In this document: piece by piece, positions 9,801-19,200 of the stretch
How the letters are laid out: every line of letters starts with the position of its first letter
Numbering within the stretch: the stretch's first letter is position 1
Assembly: GCF_016757215.1 (NCBI RefSeq)
Contig: NZ_JAESIY010000016.1
Coordinates: 19,357 to 83,356, forward strand
Source of the DNA: Fulvivirga sediminis
GTDB lineage: Bacteria > Bacteroidota > Bacteroidia > Cytophagales > Cyclobacteriaceae
Direction: 5' to 3'
DNA: 64,000 bases
Made by a program: the position numbers and the translations under genes
Notes under the pieces: model-generated
Told to the model about the DNA's origin: nothing
The model's input: the letters and a program-made list of their open reading frames with translations, nothing else
Databases searched by the model: none

Positions 9801-12800
9801 CGAATTAGGAGGAGACTCAATCAAGGCGATCTCATCTATATCTATGATGCAGCAAAAATTTGGTTACGATGTGCCGGTAACGACGTTTTTTGAATTGAGA
9901 ACCGCCAGAAAAATAGCCGAGTTATTAGATGGAGGTATTCCCCTGCAAGTACAGGAGACCGTTGTGGAAACAGAGGAAGTGGTCGATGGATTTTATGAGC
10001 CATTCCCTATTTCACCGATTCAGATGGCGTATTTGATGGGTAAGAGTGATCATTTTGAAATGGGAGGAATATCTACCAATGTATATCAGGAAAGTGAGCT
10101 TAGTGTAGATGTTGAATTATTGAATGAAGCTTTCAATCGCATATTGAACAGGCATGCGATGTTGAAAGTGGTTATGCTTCCTGATGGTACCCAGAAATTT
10201 CATAATACCGATCATTATGATATTCAGGTTAAAGATCTTAGAAACCTTAGTGATAAAGAACAGTCTGAGAATATTGAAGAAGAACGTGCCAGGTTAAGTA
10301 ATCGTCTGTTTGATGAAACAGTATGGCCATTGTTCGAAATCTCTGTTTTCAAACTTTCAGACGATAGAAACTATCTCTTCTTCTGTTTTGATCACCTGAT
10401 CTGTGATGCCGCCAGTATCATGATCTTTGTTAAGGAGTGGGGAATGTTACTGAAAGATCCTGCAAAGGAACTCCCGGCATTAAACTATACATACAAAGAT
10501 TATATGAACAATTTCCATGAGTTGCGCTCAGGTGAAAAGTTTATAAAATCTAAAAAATACTGGTTAGATCAATTGGATGATTTTCCGAGTGCACCAGAAT
10601 TACCATATAAATGTAATCCTTCTGAGATAGACAGGCCTAAATTCAATAGGAAAAGGAAACTCTTTACAACTGCAGAGTGGGATAAACTAAAAGAAGTTGC
10701 TAAGGCTTATCACAGTACACCATCTGTATTGCTGTGCACTGCGTATGCCAGAGTATTATCTTTCTGGAGTAATTCGCCAGAACTGGCAATAAACTTAACA
10801 CTCTTCAATCGATATCCATTTCATGAAGATATTGACCGTGTGGTTGGTGATTTTACTACACTGGTAATTCTGGGTCTTGACATAAATCCTAATGCGCAAT
10901 TTGATGAGCAGGTTGAAGGTGTGAGAAATAAACTATTGCAATCACTGGATAACCGTTTCTATGACGGTATAGATTTCATCAGAGAGATGAGAAGACACAG
11001 GAAAATGGGTACAAGTGCAATTATGCCTTATGTATTTACCAGTGCCTTATTTGGAGGTGATATCGTAGCTACTGAAGAAGATGCCATCCTTGGATTTTGG
11101 GGTGACCAGCGCGATGCTGGTATGGCTGTGTCACAGACTTCCCAGGTATTTATTGATTGTACGGCGGCAGAACTTAGTGGTGGTCTTGAATTAGTTTGGG
11201 ATTATGTAGAGGATCTATTCGAAGAAGATATGATCCAGGCTATGTTTGATCAGTTCATTGCTTCATTGGAATCTGTCATCAATGATAGAAAAGTTCTGGC
11301 CTTAAAAGCTCCTGCCGATCATCTCGAGTTATTCAGTGATTTTAATTCTACTCAGGCAGAGTTGCCAGAGGTACAATCTGTAATTTCAATTTTTGAATCA
11401 CGTGTGGAGCAATCACCTGATAATGTGGCTCTGTCATATGATGGACTTAGCATCACATACGCAGAATTCAATCGAAAAGTCAATCAACTGGCGAGAAAGC
11501 TGAAAAGTGAGGGTATTGAAAAAGGAGATGTTGTAGCGGTTCATATGCATAGATCTCTGGAGATGATGATCGGGATATATGCAGTTATGAAGACAGGCGC
11601 AGTCTATCTTCCTGTTCCGATGAATACTCCGACAGAGAGAATGCTCTATATTCTAGAAGATTCAAAAGCGAAAGCCGTATTGGTCAAGGATAAATTGTCA
11701 GCGGCGTTGGCAGCCGTGCAGGCTATCTTGATTGAGGAGGACACATTCGGTCAGTTGGATACAAGCAATCTTAATATATATATTGCAGGAGAAGATTTGG
11801 CCTATATGATATATACGTCAGGATCTACGGGCAAACCCAAAGGAGTGATGGTCGAGCACCTTCCTTTGGTGAATCGATTGAATTGGATGCAAAAGTCCTA
11901 TCCATTGATTGCCTCAGATCAGCTAGTGCAAAAAACTCCGATTGGATTTGATGTATCATTATGGGAGCTATTTTGGTGGTCTTTTGGAGGTGCTAGTCTT
12001 TCTTTAATGATTCAGGATGAGGAAAAGTCTCCTATGGAGGTATACGAGCATCTGGTTTTACAAAACGTTACGGTTGCTCACTTTGTACCGTCAATTTTTG
12101 AGATGTTCCTGGATTATGTAAAAAAGGATAACCGCATCTACAAGTTACAACTAAGGTATATATTTTGTAGCGGTGAAGCTTTGCTTTCCTCACATGTAAA
12201 GGCTTTTAATGAGCTATTCAGTGGCTATTCATGTCAATTGATCAACCTATACGGACCTACAGAGGCTACTATAGATGTTTCATATTACAATTGTACCTCA
12301 CAGTCATTGGAATCAACAGTTCCGATAGGCCGACCAATAGATAATATTGAGTTATATGTATTGAACGAAGGACTTCAGCCGGTGCCGTTTGGAGTTCCTG
12401 GAGAACTTCATATCGCGGGAGTCGGGCTAGCCAGATGTTATGTAAATGAAGGGTTGACCAAAGAAAGGTTCATTTATAGCGATTCAGTTACCTCATCCAG
12501 ACTATATAAAACTGGTGATCTGGTCAGACTGAACAAGGATCTTCAGATCGAATACATTGGTCGTATTGATGATCAGGTGAAAATTAAAGGTAATCGTATA
12601 GAGTTAGGGGAAATATCCCAGGTATTATCTACGATTGAAGGTATCGACGGAGCTACCGTAGTGGTGCGAAAGTCCGAAGATGGTGAAGAGTATTTATGTG
12701 CATACCTAGTTGGTAAAGAGATGCCGGTTCAGGATATCCGTCAGCTTTTGGGGATCAGCCTCCCGGAATATATGTTGCCAGCTTATTATGTGTTTATGGA

Positions 12801-15800
12801 CGAGATACCATTGACACCGAATGGCAAACTTAATCGAAACCTTCTACCAGAACCCGGAAAGGTAATTAATACAGGTAACATCTATCAGGAGCCTATCACT
12901 AAGATGGAGGTGCTTTTGATGCCTGTTTGGTATGAAAACCTAAAGGTCGACAAGGCCAGTATTAATGATAATTACTTTGATCTTGGTGGAGATTCTTTTA
13001 GGGCAACTTTTTTAATAACAGAGATTGAGAAAATTGCAGGCCATAAAGTGCCCCTTGCTCAACTTTTTAAAACACCAACTCTAAAAGAGTTAGCAGCACA
13101 TTTGGAAACGCAAACTGAGGTGCGAGCAGGTATTACTAAAGCACCAGCTCAGTCGACATACCCATTGTCTGCTCAGCAGGAGCGTATGCTTGTGCTGAAT
13201 AAGTTATCTCCTCAGTCGACTAATTATAATATTTCCACCGCAAAGATGATTATCGGTGATTTGGATATCGATCGGGTGGAGAAGGCATTTAATCAGATTA
13301 TTGATAAGCACGAGATATTGCGTACCACTTTCCATGAAGAGAATGGTAGTTATTATCAGCTGGTGAGGAATGAGGTTGATTTTGTTGTGGAGACAATAAA
13401 ATCTGAAGAGGTCAATGTTGATGAAAGGATTGATAATTTCATTAAACCTTATAACCTAAGTGAGGGCCCATTATTGAGGGTCGCAGTAATGACAGTTGAG
13501 AAGGATCGTCACTATTTGGTGCTCGATATGCATCATATCATTACCGACTTGATGTCATTAGGCTTATTGATCAACCAATTCATATCAGCCTACCAAGGCA
13601 ATGAGATCAATGCTAGTGATTTTCAGTATAAGGATTATGCATATTGGCAGACCAATCAGGCTGATAATGAGAAAAGTATGCAGTATTGGAAAGGTCAGTT
13701 TGTAGTTGAAATTCCAACCTTAAATTTGCCAACTGATTTTTCAAGACCTAATGCGCCTACCTATGCCGGAAGCAGATTTACATCAACCTTTGATGAAAAT
13801 CTGGTTAAAGCATTAGAAGCGATGAGCAGAGAGCATGATGCTACCCTGCAAATGACGCTTATGACTTCCTTTTTGATTTTCCTTCATAAAGTTAGTGGAC
13901 AGAACGACTTGACGGTCGGGTCACCAGTGTTAGATTCAAGACCTGCTGAACTTGCCGAATCTATGGGGATTTTTGTCAATACCGTAGTATTGAGAAGCGA
14001 GATAGATGTACAGTTGACATTTAAAGAGTTACTCCAGCAGGTCAAAAATAGAATACTTAAAAACTATGAATATCTGGATGTTCAGTTTGAGGACCTGGTG
14101 GATGCTTTAGATATACCGAGAGATATCACTCGTAATCCACTATTTGATGTGTTGTTCGATTTTCAGAATACAGATACGAAGACTGTTAATCTTCCTGGGC
14201 TAAAAGTTGATGATTATCAAATAGGGAGAAATAATGCCAATTTTGATCTATCGTTGGTATTCATGAAGAACGGTGATCAACTTGAACTGACTATAGATTA
14301 TAAGTCTGATCTCTTCATGGAAGAGACCATTCAAAATTATTTCAGCTATATCGAATATATCATCGGTCAGATCGTCAAAAGTGATGAATCTAAGATTTCT
14401 GAGGTATCTATTCTGACAGATGATGAAAAATTGAAGGTATTAGAGCAGTTTAATCAAACGCAACAACAAGTACCTCAAGAGTATATTTTAGATCCATTTA
14501 GAAGATCACTTCACGAGAATTCGGGCAATCAGGCAGTTTGTTACCTTGATGAGTCACTGACGTACGCTGAACTTGATGTATTGTCTGATAAAATAGCAGC
14601 ATATCTGCAGCATGAGTTTAAAATCCAGAAGGGAGATTTTGTGGGCCATCTAGCCAATAAAGGCCTTTATACTATTCCTTTGATCTATGGAATAATAAAA
14701 GCAGGAGCTGTTTATGTGCCGATGTCTATGGATAATCCTCTTGAAAGAAGCAAGAGCATTATCAGAGAAGCAGACTTAAAACTGCTTATCTCCAACCATG
14801 CAGAAGTGGATCAATTGAAGGATATGTTAAATATCATTGATATTACCACTTTGGCGGATTTGGATTATTCAAACGATGTAATACCCGTTGCTTTGAAAGG
14901 GGATGATCTTGCCTATGTGATATTTACTTCAGGTTCCACAGGTACGCCTAAAGGTGTAATGATCGATCACAGAGCCTTGTACAATAGGATATACTGGATG
15001 CAGGATGCTTATTCTATTGACAGCAATGACACGCTCATTCAGAAAACGCCTTTAGCATTTGATGTTTCTATCTGGGAGTTGTTCTGGTGGTCTTTTACAG
15101 GAGCCACGCTCGTCATATTGCCTGATGGTGATGAGAAACAGCCAGAGAAAATATTGGATGCCATTGCCAAATATGATGTAAGTACTATCCATTTTGTGCC
15201 TTCTATGCTAAATGCATTTTTGCATAGCATGAAAGAGCTTCATGAGCCGATGTTAGGCTCATTGAACAAGATTTTTGTAAGTGGGGAAGCGCTGAGCGCA
15301 AATCATGTTGAACTCTTCAATCAAGTGATACTTGCTAGGGATTATTCATGTAGGTTGATAAATCTTTATGGTCCTACAGAAGCTACGGTTGATGTGACAC
15401 ATTATGAATGTACATCAGAGAACATAACTAGCAGTATTCCGATAGGTCAGCCTATTGCGAATATTAGATGCTATATTATTAATACAGAGAGGCAGGTAAA
15501 TCCTGTGGGAATACCTGGAGAATTGTGTTTGGCGGGAGTAGGTTTGGCTCAGGGCTACCTCAATAACAAGGAGCTAACAGATGCTGTATTCTTAAACCTG
15601 GATGCAGTAGGTGAGAGAGTTTACAAAACCGGGGATTTAACGAGGTGGTTGCCAGATGGTAATATTGAATACCTCGGCAGAATGGATCATCAGGTGAAGT
15701 TGAGGGGGTATCGCATAGAGCTGGGAGAGATAGAGGCCCAATTGAGCACAAACGCTGATATAGAGCAATGTGTAGTCACCACACAAGGTGAAGGAGAAAA

Positions 15801-16287
15801 TCAAGTGCTTTCTGCCTATTATAAAAGTACACGAGAATTGACAGATAAGGAACTTACTGAATTTCTAATTACCAAAGTTCCGTCATATATGTTGCCGCAG
15901 TATTATATAGCTCTTAATGAAATTCCGCTCACTACGAATGGTAAGGTTAACAGAAAAGCTTTGCCAGCTCCGGATATTAAAACATTGAGCTACGTAAAAC
16001 CACAAAACGAGATAGAAGAAAAAATTTGTAAGTTATGGGCGGAGACTTTGAGTATCAACTCCACGGAAATAAGCACAGACAGAAGTTTCTTTGCTCTTGG
16101 GGGAAATTCACTAAAGGCATTGACCTTGATCAGCAAAATCAATACTGCTTTTGAGATAGAAATTCCTTTTATGGAGCTGTTTAACCACCAAACGGTTCAG
16201 GCTCTTGCTTCATTTATAGAATTGTCTCAGTGGGCAGATATCAATGATGAGATGAATAAAGATAAGAAAACAGAGATGGTGATTTGA
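3895..16287 (+). CDS. Hybrid PKS-NRPS megasynthase: KS-AT-KR-KR-ACP-Cy-A(Ser)-PCP-C-A(Ser)-PCP
   Basis: 4130 residues, three modules. The KS has Cys179, His320 and His358. The AT has catalytic Ser632, but in GYSFGE instead of GHSxGE. Two KR didomains follow without a DH. KR1 (about 912-1400) has Ser/Tyr1318/Asn1322 but a disrupted NADPH loop (GGLCNRSNIG, 1157-1166). KR2 (about 1410-1905) has GGLGG at 1654-1658 and Tyr1816, but His1820 where Asn is expected. The ACP Ser is 1975. The next domain is a heterocyclisation (Cy) domain: DxxxxD at 2166-2171 replaces HHxxxDG, and the FTS and QVFID motifs carrying the catalytic Thr/Asp are present. Its A domain reads D-V-W-H-F-S-L-I-D, the Ser code (Asp2686), with PCP Ser3034. 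The last module is C (HHIITDL, His3213-His3214), a second Ser-type A (D-V-W-H-F-S-L-V-D; Asp3723) and PCP Ser4072. Expected role: extend by malonate, reduce, add Ser as an oxazoline, then add Ser. No E, DH or Ox domain is seen. Confidence 0.97.
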   Translation: MNNKENYTGLEIAVVGMSGRFPGSKDLDELWANLREGKELISFFTDEELMANGISEDLIKDSRYVKAKGVLEDVELFDASFFDYTDREANFMDPQLRIFHECVYHALENAGYAGANKPVTGLFAGAGFNPFWVANFLPEFKNFSEIFEISGLNAREYLATRVAYKLDLKGPAMTVQTACSTSLVAIHMGIQSLLAGECDMALAGGVSTLFPSMDLPRKYGMLAQEGMIISPDGHCRPFDQNGTGFMGGDGVGVVVLKRLEDAINDGDQIMAVVKGSAINNDGNAKAGYAAPSVEGQSAVIQNALAISEVDPTTVNYIETHGSGTQLGDPVEVESLRRAYHANGEQYCGIGSIKSNAGHLDAAAGVAGFIKTVLSLKNREMPPSINFSKPNEKIDFENSPFRVNDKLITWERGEAPRRAAVSSFGIGGTNAHIILEEYEVEESVKEQQEQEDVVLLSARSKQSLVKQAEELRQFIKEQKDNISFSDLAYTTQVGRGSFEYRRAVVGKNIDELYNALDPEAIEKKTVKAKSNVSRSVVFVFQGLGGQYVNMGLDLYLKYETFRRSMDEGFVQVKKHLNIHLKSIVYPEKGKENEAKEKINEFEIAQVAVFTFERALAKLLLEFEVEPDVLLGYSFGELVAATIGGCISFEEATRLIVARGKLVGKSMAGGMLSVPLASADIQKYLMPQIEIAIDNGDSCVLSGPREEIVKLEATLKEDRILSLMLPGQFALHSSMMSPLLPEFRSILESISIQPSEIPLISNNTGDWAGAEITHTTYWEKQLCEKVKFSESLEKALQLSNAVMIEIGPGADLTSTIQRYLEADKGHYAINLIRPEAMGMTDHRFLLNKLQRLWLQGLEINWSPLHTLGQRTRISMPGYVFDRKRYWFKDYQKNTPELAPKAVTAIGLSKNENPDEWFYLPTWEKVYSSDRKSFDGIYNWLILSDGSAHTEQLIQSLIAQNQQVTKVTKGRKFERVGRNHYEINPAIEKQYDFLLKELKAEGLMPERIVHLWNVTNSDVSATSVDENITTGFNCLTSLAKSYHRYGDKEHEVVIYTVTCNVHQIIGNETLNPVGASIYGASRVIPIEFDAIKCINIDIGDTAVVGSLLVEELKASQFDDLTVGFRGNSKWRLQYRKQPVIKRQKVLDQLFEKKKVIVILGGLCNRSNIGYLYAKYLSQQNQADIVLVSRTDYPPREEWDNITKVAPDLASKIDQIREIESYGGKIHTYSADITALSSLEEVVKTIKNEIGAVNGVINVAGTMTGDSMGLIINEGAASSIQVQFDIKIKGTINLYEVFKHHDLDFCIFSSSLTSLMGPFSAYAAGNNFMDAFSYWIKDKVKGRWLTINWDHLLGFDDDQEDQPLAIDHNEIIDAFERIISDSHHNQVILSTADIQERIDKTYRLTKGTQRFQKSNLAEWYYKPVWKKAEIETAQEDTSSATIIFADDIVCSNKLAESLYSDKQAVIWVKKGNDFFHDNTQFTIDPNAPDHYERLVQYVNDLGIKVDTVDHYWSSYASGYTDTYIGYNSLLNFSQAWSKYFADQLSIRVITTDMHCLEDGQLVSAEKAVILGPVKVIPVEYPTIKVQLVDFSGGELNAASEEEKTALLKAGINVSFEKGKEIVSLRDGHFYIQKYLPVSLEIAEGQISVKSDGFYLLTGGLGGVALQIIESFSALAPTNFVIIDNRDFPKSNQWDEFLDAEDTCEQIKEKILQLQGAEMNGARLLIYQADICNEEAVKQVYAEARQRFGALNGLFHIAGSIDNGGIIQGRNAKDSEQYLDPKVRGTMILENLVVDEKPDFALYFSSTGNIFSRLKFGQVAYNAGHEFLDAYVHTLRAKNVNAYSVNWNDWQGTGIAAEASKNHQFTIKGQSIAFEELLSVKPVEGIHALFAILSNNEQRVAISAYDLSEVRRFIDELNFSDVTETRENNSLGSGQRPDIDTVYIAPANDVEANVISTFETTFGMSGIGVEDDFFELGGDSIKAISSISMMQQKFGYDVPVTTFFELRTARKIAELLDGGIPLQVQETVVETEEVVDGFYEPFPISPIQMAYLMGKSDHFEMGGISTNVYQESELSVDVELLNEAFNRILNRHAMLKVVMLPDGTQKFHNTDHYDIQVKDLRNLSDKEQSENIEEERARLSNRLFDETVWPLFEISVFKLSDDRNYLFFCFDHLICDAASIMIFVKEWGMLLKDPAKELPALNYTYKDYMNNFHELRSGEKFIKSKKYWLDQLDDFPSAPELPYKCNPSEIDRPKFNRKRKLFTTAEWDKLKEVAKAYHSTPSVLLCTAYARVLSFWSNSPELAINLTLFNRYPFHEDIDRVVGDFTTLVILGLDINPNAQFDEQVEGVRNKLLQSLDNRFYDGIDFIREMRRHRKMGTSAIMPYVFTSALFGGDIVATEEDAILGFWGDQRDAGMAVSQTSQVFIDCTAAELSGGLELVWDYVEDLFEEDMIQAMFDQFIASLESVINDRKVLALKAPADHLELFSDFNSTQAELPEVQSVISIFESRVEQSPDNVALSYDGLSITYAEFNRKVNQLARKLKSEGIEKGDVVAVHMHRSLEMMIGIYAVMKTGAVYLPVPMNTPTERMLYILEDSKAKAVLVKDKLSAALAAVQAILIEEDTFGQLDTSNLNIYIAGEDLAYMIYTSGSTGKPKGVMVEHLPLVNRLNWMQKSYPLIASDQLVQKTPIGFDVSLWELFWWSFGGASLSLMIQDEEKSPMEVYEHLVLQNVTVAHFVPSIFEMFLDYVKKDNRIYKLQLRYIFCSGEALLSSHVKAFNELFSGYSCQLINLYGPTEATIDVSYYNCTSQSLESTVPIGRPIDNIELYVLNEGLQPVPFGVPGELHIAGVGLARCYVNEGLTKERFIYSDSVTSSRLYKTGDLVRLNKDLQIEYIGRIDDQVKIKGNRIELGEISQVLSTIEGIDGATVVVRKSEDGEEYLCAYLVGKEMPVQDIRQLLGISLPEYMLPAYYVFMDEIPLTPNGKLNRNLLPEPGKVINTGNIYQEPITKMEVLLMPVWYENLKVDKASINDNYFDLGGDSFRATFLITEIEKIAGHKVPLAQLFKTPTLKELAAHLETQTEVRAGITKAPAQSTYPLSAQQERMLVLNKLSPQSTNYNISTAKMIIGDLDIDRVEKAFNQIIDKHEILRTTFHEENGSYYQLVRNEVDFVVETIKSEEVNVDERIDNFIKPYNLSEGPLLRVAVMTVEKDRHYLVLDMHHIITDLMSLGLLINQFISAYQGNEINASDFQYKDYAYWQTNQADNEKSMQYWKGQFVVEIPTLNLPTDFSRPNAPTYAGSRFTSTFDENLVKALEAMSREHDATLQMTLMTSFLIFLHKVSGQNDLTVGSPVLDSRPAELAESMGIFVNTVVLRSEIDVQLTFKELLQQVKNRILKNYEYLDVQFEDLVDALDIPRDITRNPLFDVLFDFQNTDTKTVNLPGLKVDDYQIGRNNANFDLSLVFMKNGDQLELTIDYKSDLFMEETIQNYFSYIEYIIGQIVKSDESKISEVSILTDDEKLKVLEQFNQTQQQVPQEYILDPFRRSLHENSGNQAVCYLDESLTYAELDVLSDKIAAYLQHEFKIQKGDFVGHLANKGLYTIPLIYGIIKAGAVYVPMSMDNPLERSKSIIREADLKLLISNHAEVDQLKDMLNIIDITTLADLDYSNDVIPVALKGDDLAYVIFTSGSTGTPKGVMIDHRALYNRIYWMQDAYSIDSNDTLIQKTPLAFDVSIWELFWWSFTGATLVILPDGDEKQPEKILDAIAKYDVSTIHFVPSMLNAFLHSMKELHEPMLGSLNKIFVSGEALSANHVELFNQVILARDYSCRLINLYGPTEATVDVTHYECTSENITSSIPIGQPIANIRCYIINTERQVNPVGIPGELCLAGVGLAQGYLNNKELTDAVFLNLDAVGERVYKTGDLTRWLPDGNIEYLGRMDHQVKLRGYRIELGEIEAQLSTNADIEQCVVTTQGEGENQVLSAYYKSTRELTDKELTEFLITKVPSYMLPQYYIALNEIPLTTNGKVNRKALPAPDIKTLSYVKPQNEIEEKICKLWAETLSINSTEISTDRSFFALGGNSLKALTLISKINTAFEIEIPFMELFNHQTVQALASFIELSQWADINDEMNKDKKTEMVI
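8122..9610 (+). other. Second, tandem ketoreductase didomain in gene 2
   Basis: A second structural-plus-catalytic KR unit directly follows the first and precedes the ACP, so one module carries two KRs. This copy has an intact-looking dinucleotide loop (GGLGGV at residues 1654-1659) and Ser/Tyr residues, but His1820 in place of the usual Asn. The preceding copy keeps Ser, Tyr and Asn but its glycine-rich loop is broken. Which copy reduces the beta-keto group, if either does, cannot be told from sequence alone. Confidence 0.8.
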
Positions 16288-16288
16288 T

Positions 16289-19200
16289 ATGAGTGTAGTA
16301 GAACTGTTACTTACATTAAAGAAGAATAATATCAGCCTTACCATTGACGAAGGTAATCTGAAGCTTGGTCTTCCTGAAGAGGGAGTTGATGAGCAATTGA
16401 TTCAGAAGATCCGGGAGCATAAGGCTGACATTATAAAGTATTTTGGAGGGCTTTCGAAACCTTCTAAAGTAGAACAAATTGAGCATGTAGGAGAGCGCGA
16501 TTATTATCCTTTAACTTCTGCTCAAAAAAGACTCTATTTTCTTTTTGAATTAGAGCCTAATTCCTTGGCTTATAATCAATTGCAAATCCTGCAAATTGAG
16601 GGTGATCTGGATGTTTCAAGGTTAGAGCATGCATTTCAAAAGCTTATTAATGCTCATGATTTATTGAAAACAACATTTAAAGTGATAGATGGGGTGCCTG
16701 TTCAAAGTTTATCCGAGCAGAGGCCCTTTGCTTTAGAGTGGTTTGATGGGAATAATCTTGATGAATGTGTGAATGAATTTTTGAGGCCATTCAATCTGAA
16801 AAATGAATTACTTATTCGAGGAGGATTAGTCAAAATTTCATCTAACACTTACTGGTTGTTAATCGACACCCACCATATTATATGTGATGGTATTTCTCAG
16901 GGAATACTGGTACAGGGGCTTATGGATGCTAATCATCATCAGCAATACCATCATTCAGGTTTAAGATATGTGGATTTTGCCATTTATGAACAAGGCGATT
17001 ACTGGCAAAATAAGATAAAGGCTCAGGAGAGATTTTGGTTGTCTGAATTTGAAGAGGCTCTTATGCCCCTTAATCTAAGAACCGACTATCCAAAATCTGT
17101 CGGCCGTGATAGAAAAGGACGGGTGATAAAATTCTCGACAAACCGATCAGCTAGCTTAAATAGATTGGCAGAGGAAGAGAATGCGACTTTATACATGTCA
17201 CTGCTAAGTGTAATCAAGGTGCTATTGTATAAACTCACTGGAAATAAAGACATAGCTGTAGGAACTCCTGTGTCTGGTCGCAATAATGAACAGCTCGATC
17301 AGATAGTCGGTATGTTTGTCAATACCTTGGTGGTGAGAGGAAACATCGATTCGGATAAAAGCTTCAGGTCTTTATTAAAGGAAACAAGAGATAAGGTGCT
17401 GGAATGTTTTTCCAATCAGCAATATCCTTATGAATCTTTAGTGGAGAAACTTAACATTGAAAGGGATCAAAATAGAAATCCTCTTTTTGACGTGATGTTT
17501 GCCTATAGGAATTACAACCTGCCAAAGATGAAAATGGAGGGAGTTAGCGTTTCGCCATTAGAGGTAGGCAATTATGGTACTGCACAGTTTGATCTTACTA
17601 TTACAGTTACAGAAAATGTAGATGAATTAGATTGGCAAATGCAGTATGATGCCTCCATTTATAAATCTGATACAATGGAGCGCTGGGTAAAATATATTCG
17701 GCAAATATGCGAGGTAGCATTTCAAGACCCTGACAGCGCATTAAAAGATCTTAATATTCAACCAGAAGATGAGTATAGGGCTATTTCTGAAGTGAATTCA
17801 ACAGCCATTGATAGATCAGAGGAATCAATTATTGATCTTTTTGTTCATCAGGCTCAACAATCGCCTGATAATATAGCTGTAAAGTTTGCTGATCATTCAC
17901 TTACTTATCGGGAAGTTGATCAGTTGTCAAATCAGATTGCCAATTATCTTCTGACGGAGTGTAATTTATCAAAGGGTAGCAGAATCGGCTTTTTGCTGGA
18001 AAGAGAGTTATGGCAGATACCTTTGATTTATGGTATTATGAAGGCTGGTGCAGTATATATACCACTAGGGGTAGATCAGCCAGCAAACCGGATATCTCAA
18101 ATAATTGAAGAGGGAGACATTGATCTGGTCATATCTCGAGCGACGTTAGAGGTAGCATTAGCAGAAGATTGCCAACTGTTAGATTTGGATATAGCGGCTA
18201 ATGAAATTTTGAAATGCGCTGTGGAGCGTCCTGCTAGTAAATTTACGGGTAATGACTTAGCATACACGATTTATACGTCAGGTTCGACAGGTAAGCCTAA
18301 AGGCGTTATGGTCGATCATGGTTCATTGTTGAACAATATGCTATGGAATCAAAAGGATTATCCTCTATTTGAGGCTGATGTTTTGGTTCAGAAAACACCA
18401 TTAGTATTTGACGTATCCCTTCAGGAGCTATTTTGGTGGTCGATCTCTGGAGCATCATTGATAATCATGCCTCCTGGAATGGAAAGAGATCCGCATTTGA
18501 TAGCTGATCTGGTAGCAAGGGAGAATGTTACTGTGATTCATTTTGTCCCATCGATGATGGAGATTTTCCTGAATGTCTTGACTAGCAACGATATTGCTGA
18601 GCTCAAGTCTTTAAGATTAGTAATCGCGAGCGGTGAGGCCTTATTACCAGGGTTAGTTGAAAATTTTAACCTTAGTTTTGAAGAAATAGCTGGCATAAGA
18701 TTGATCAATATGTATGGTCCCACAGAAGGTACTATCCATGTTACTCATTATGAGTGTCTGCCGGGCAAGAATCAGGATACCATACCTATAGGAAAGCCTA
18801 TTGATAATATGCGTTGCCATATCCTTGATCCTGATGGAAACAAAGTACCTATAGGAGTTATAGGAGAACTATATCTTGAAGGAGCAGGCTTAGCCAGAGG
18901 TTATTACAAGCAACCTCAACTCACAGCGCAGTATTTTATAGCGGATGAGTCAGGTAATTCTAGAATTTACAAAACTGGAGATCTTGCCTATTGGAGGGAA
19001 GACGGAAACATTGAGTATTTAGGAAGGGTCGATCAGCAAGTAAAAGTTTTTGGTAATCGTATAGAGCTATTAGAAATTGAAAACCAGATCAGGAGAATAG
19101 AAGGGGTAAGAAGAGCTGCTGTAATTGTGTATGGTGAGGGTGCCGATAAGCGACTTGTAGCATATTATGAAGCCGATAATTCAATCACTTATCAAACGAT

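Noticed and set aside
11800..15760. The two Ser-type A domains of gene 2 as a recent DNA duplication
   Set aside because: Protein motifs agree but the DNA differs at many synonymous and non-synonymous positions. This is an old duplication or shared family, not a recent repeat.
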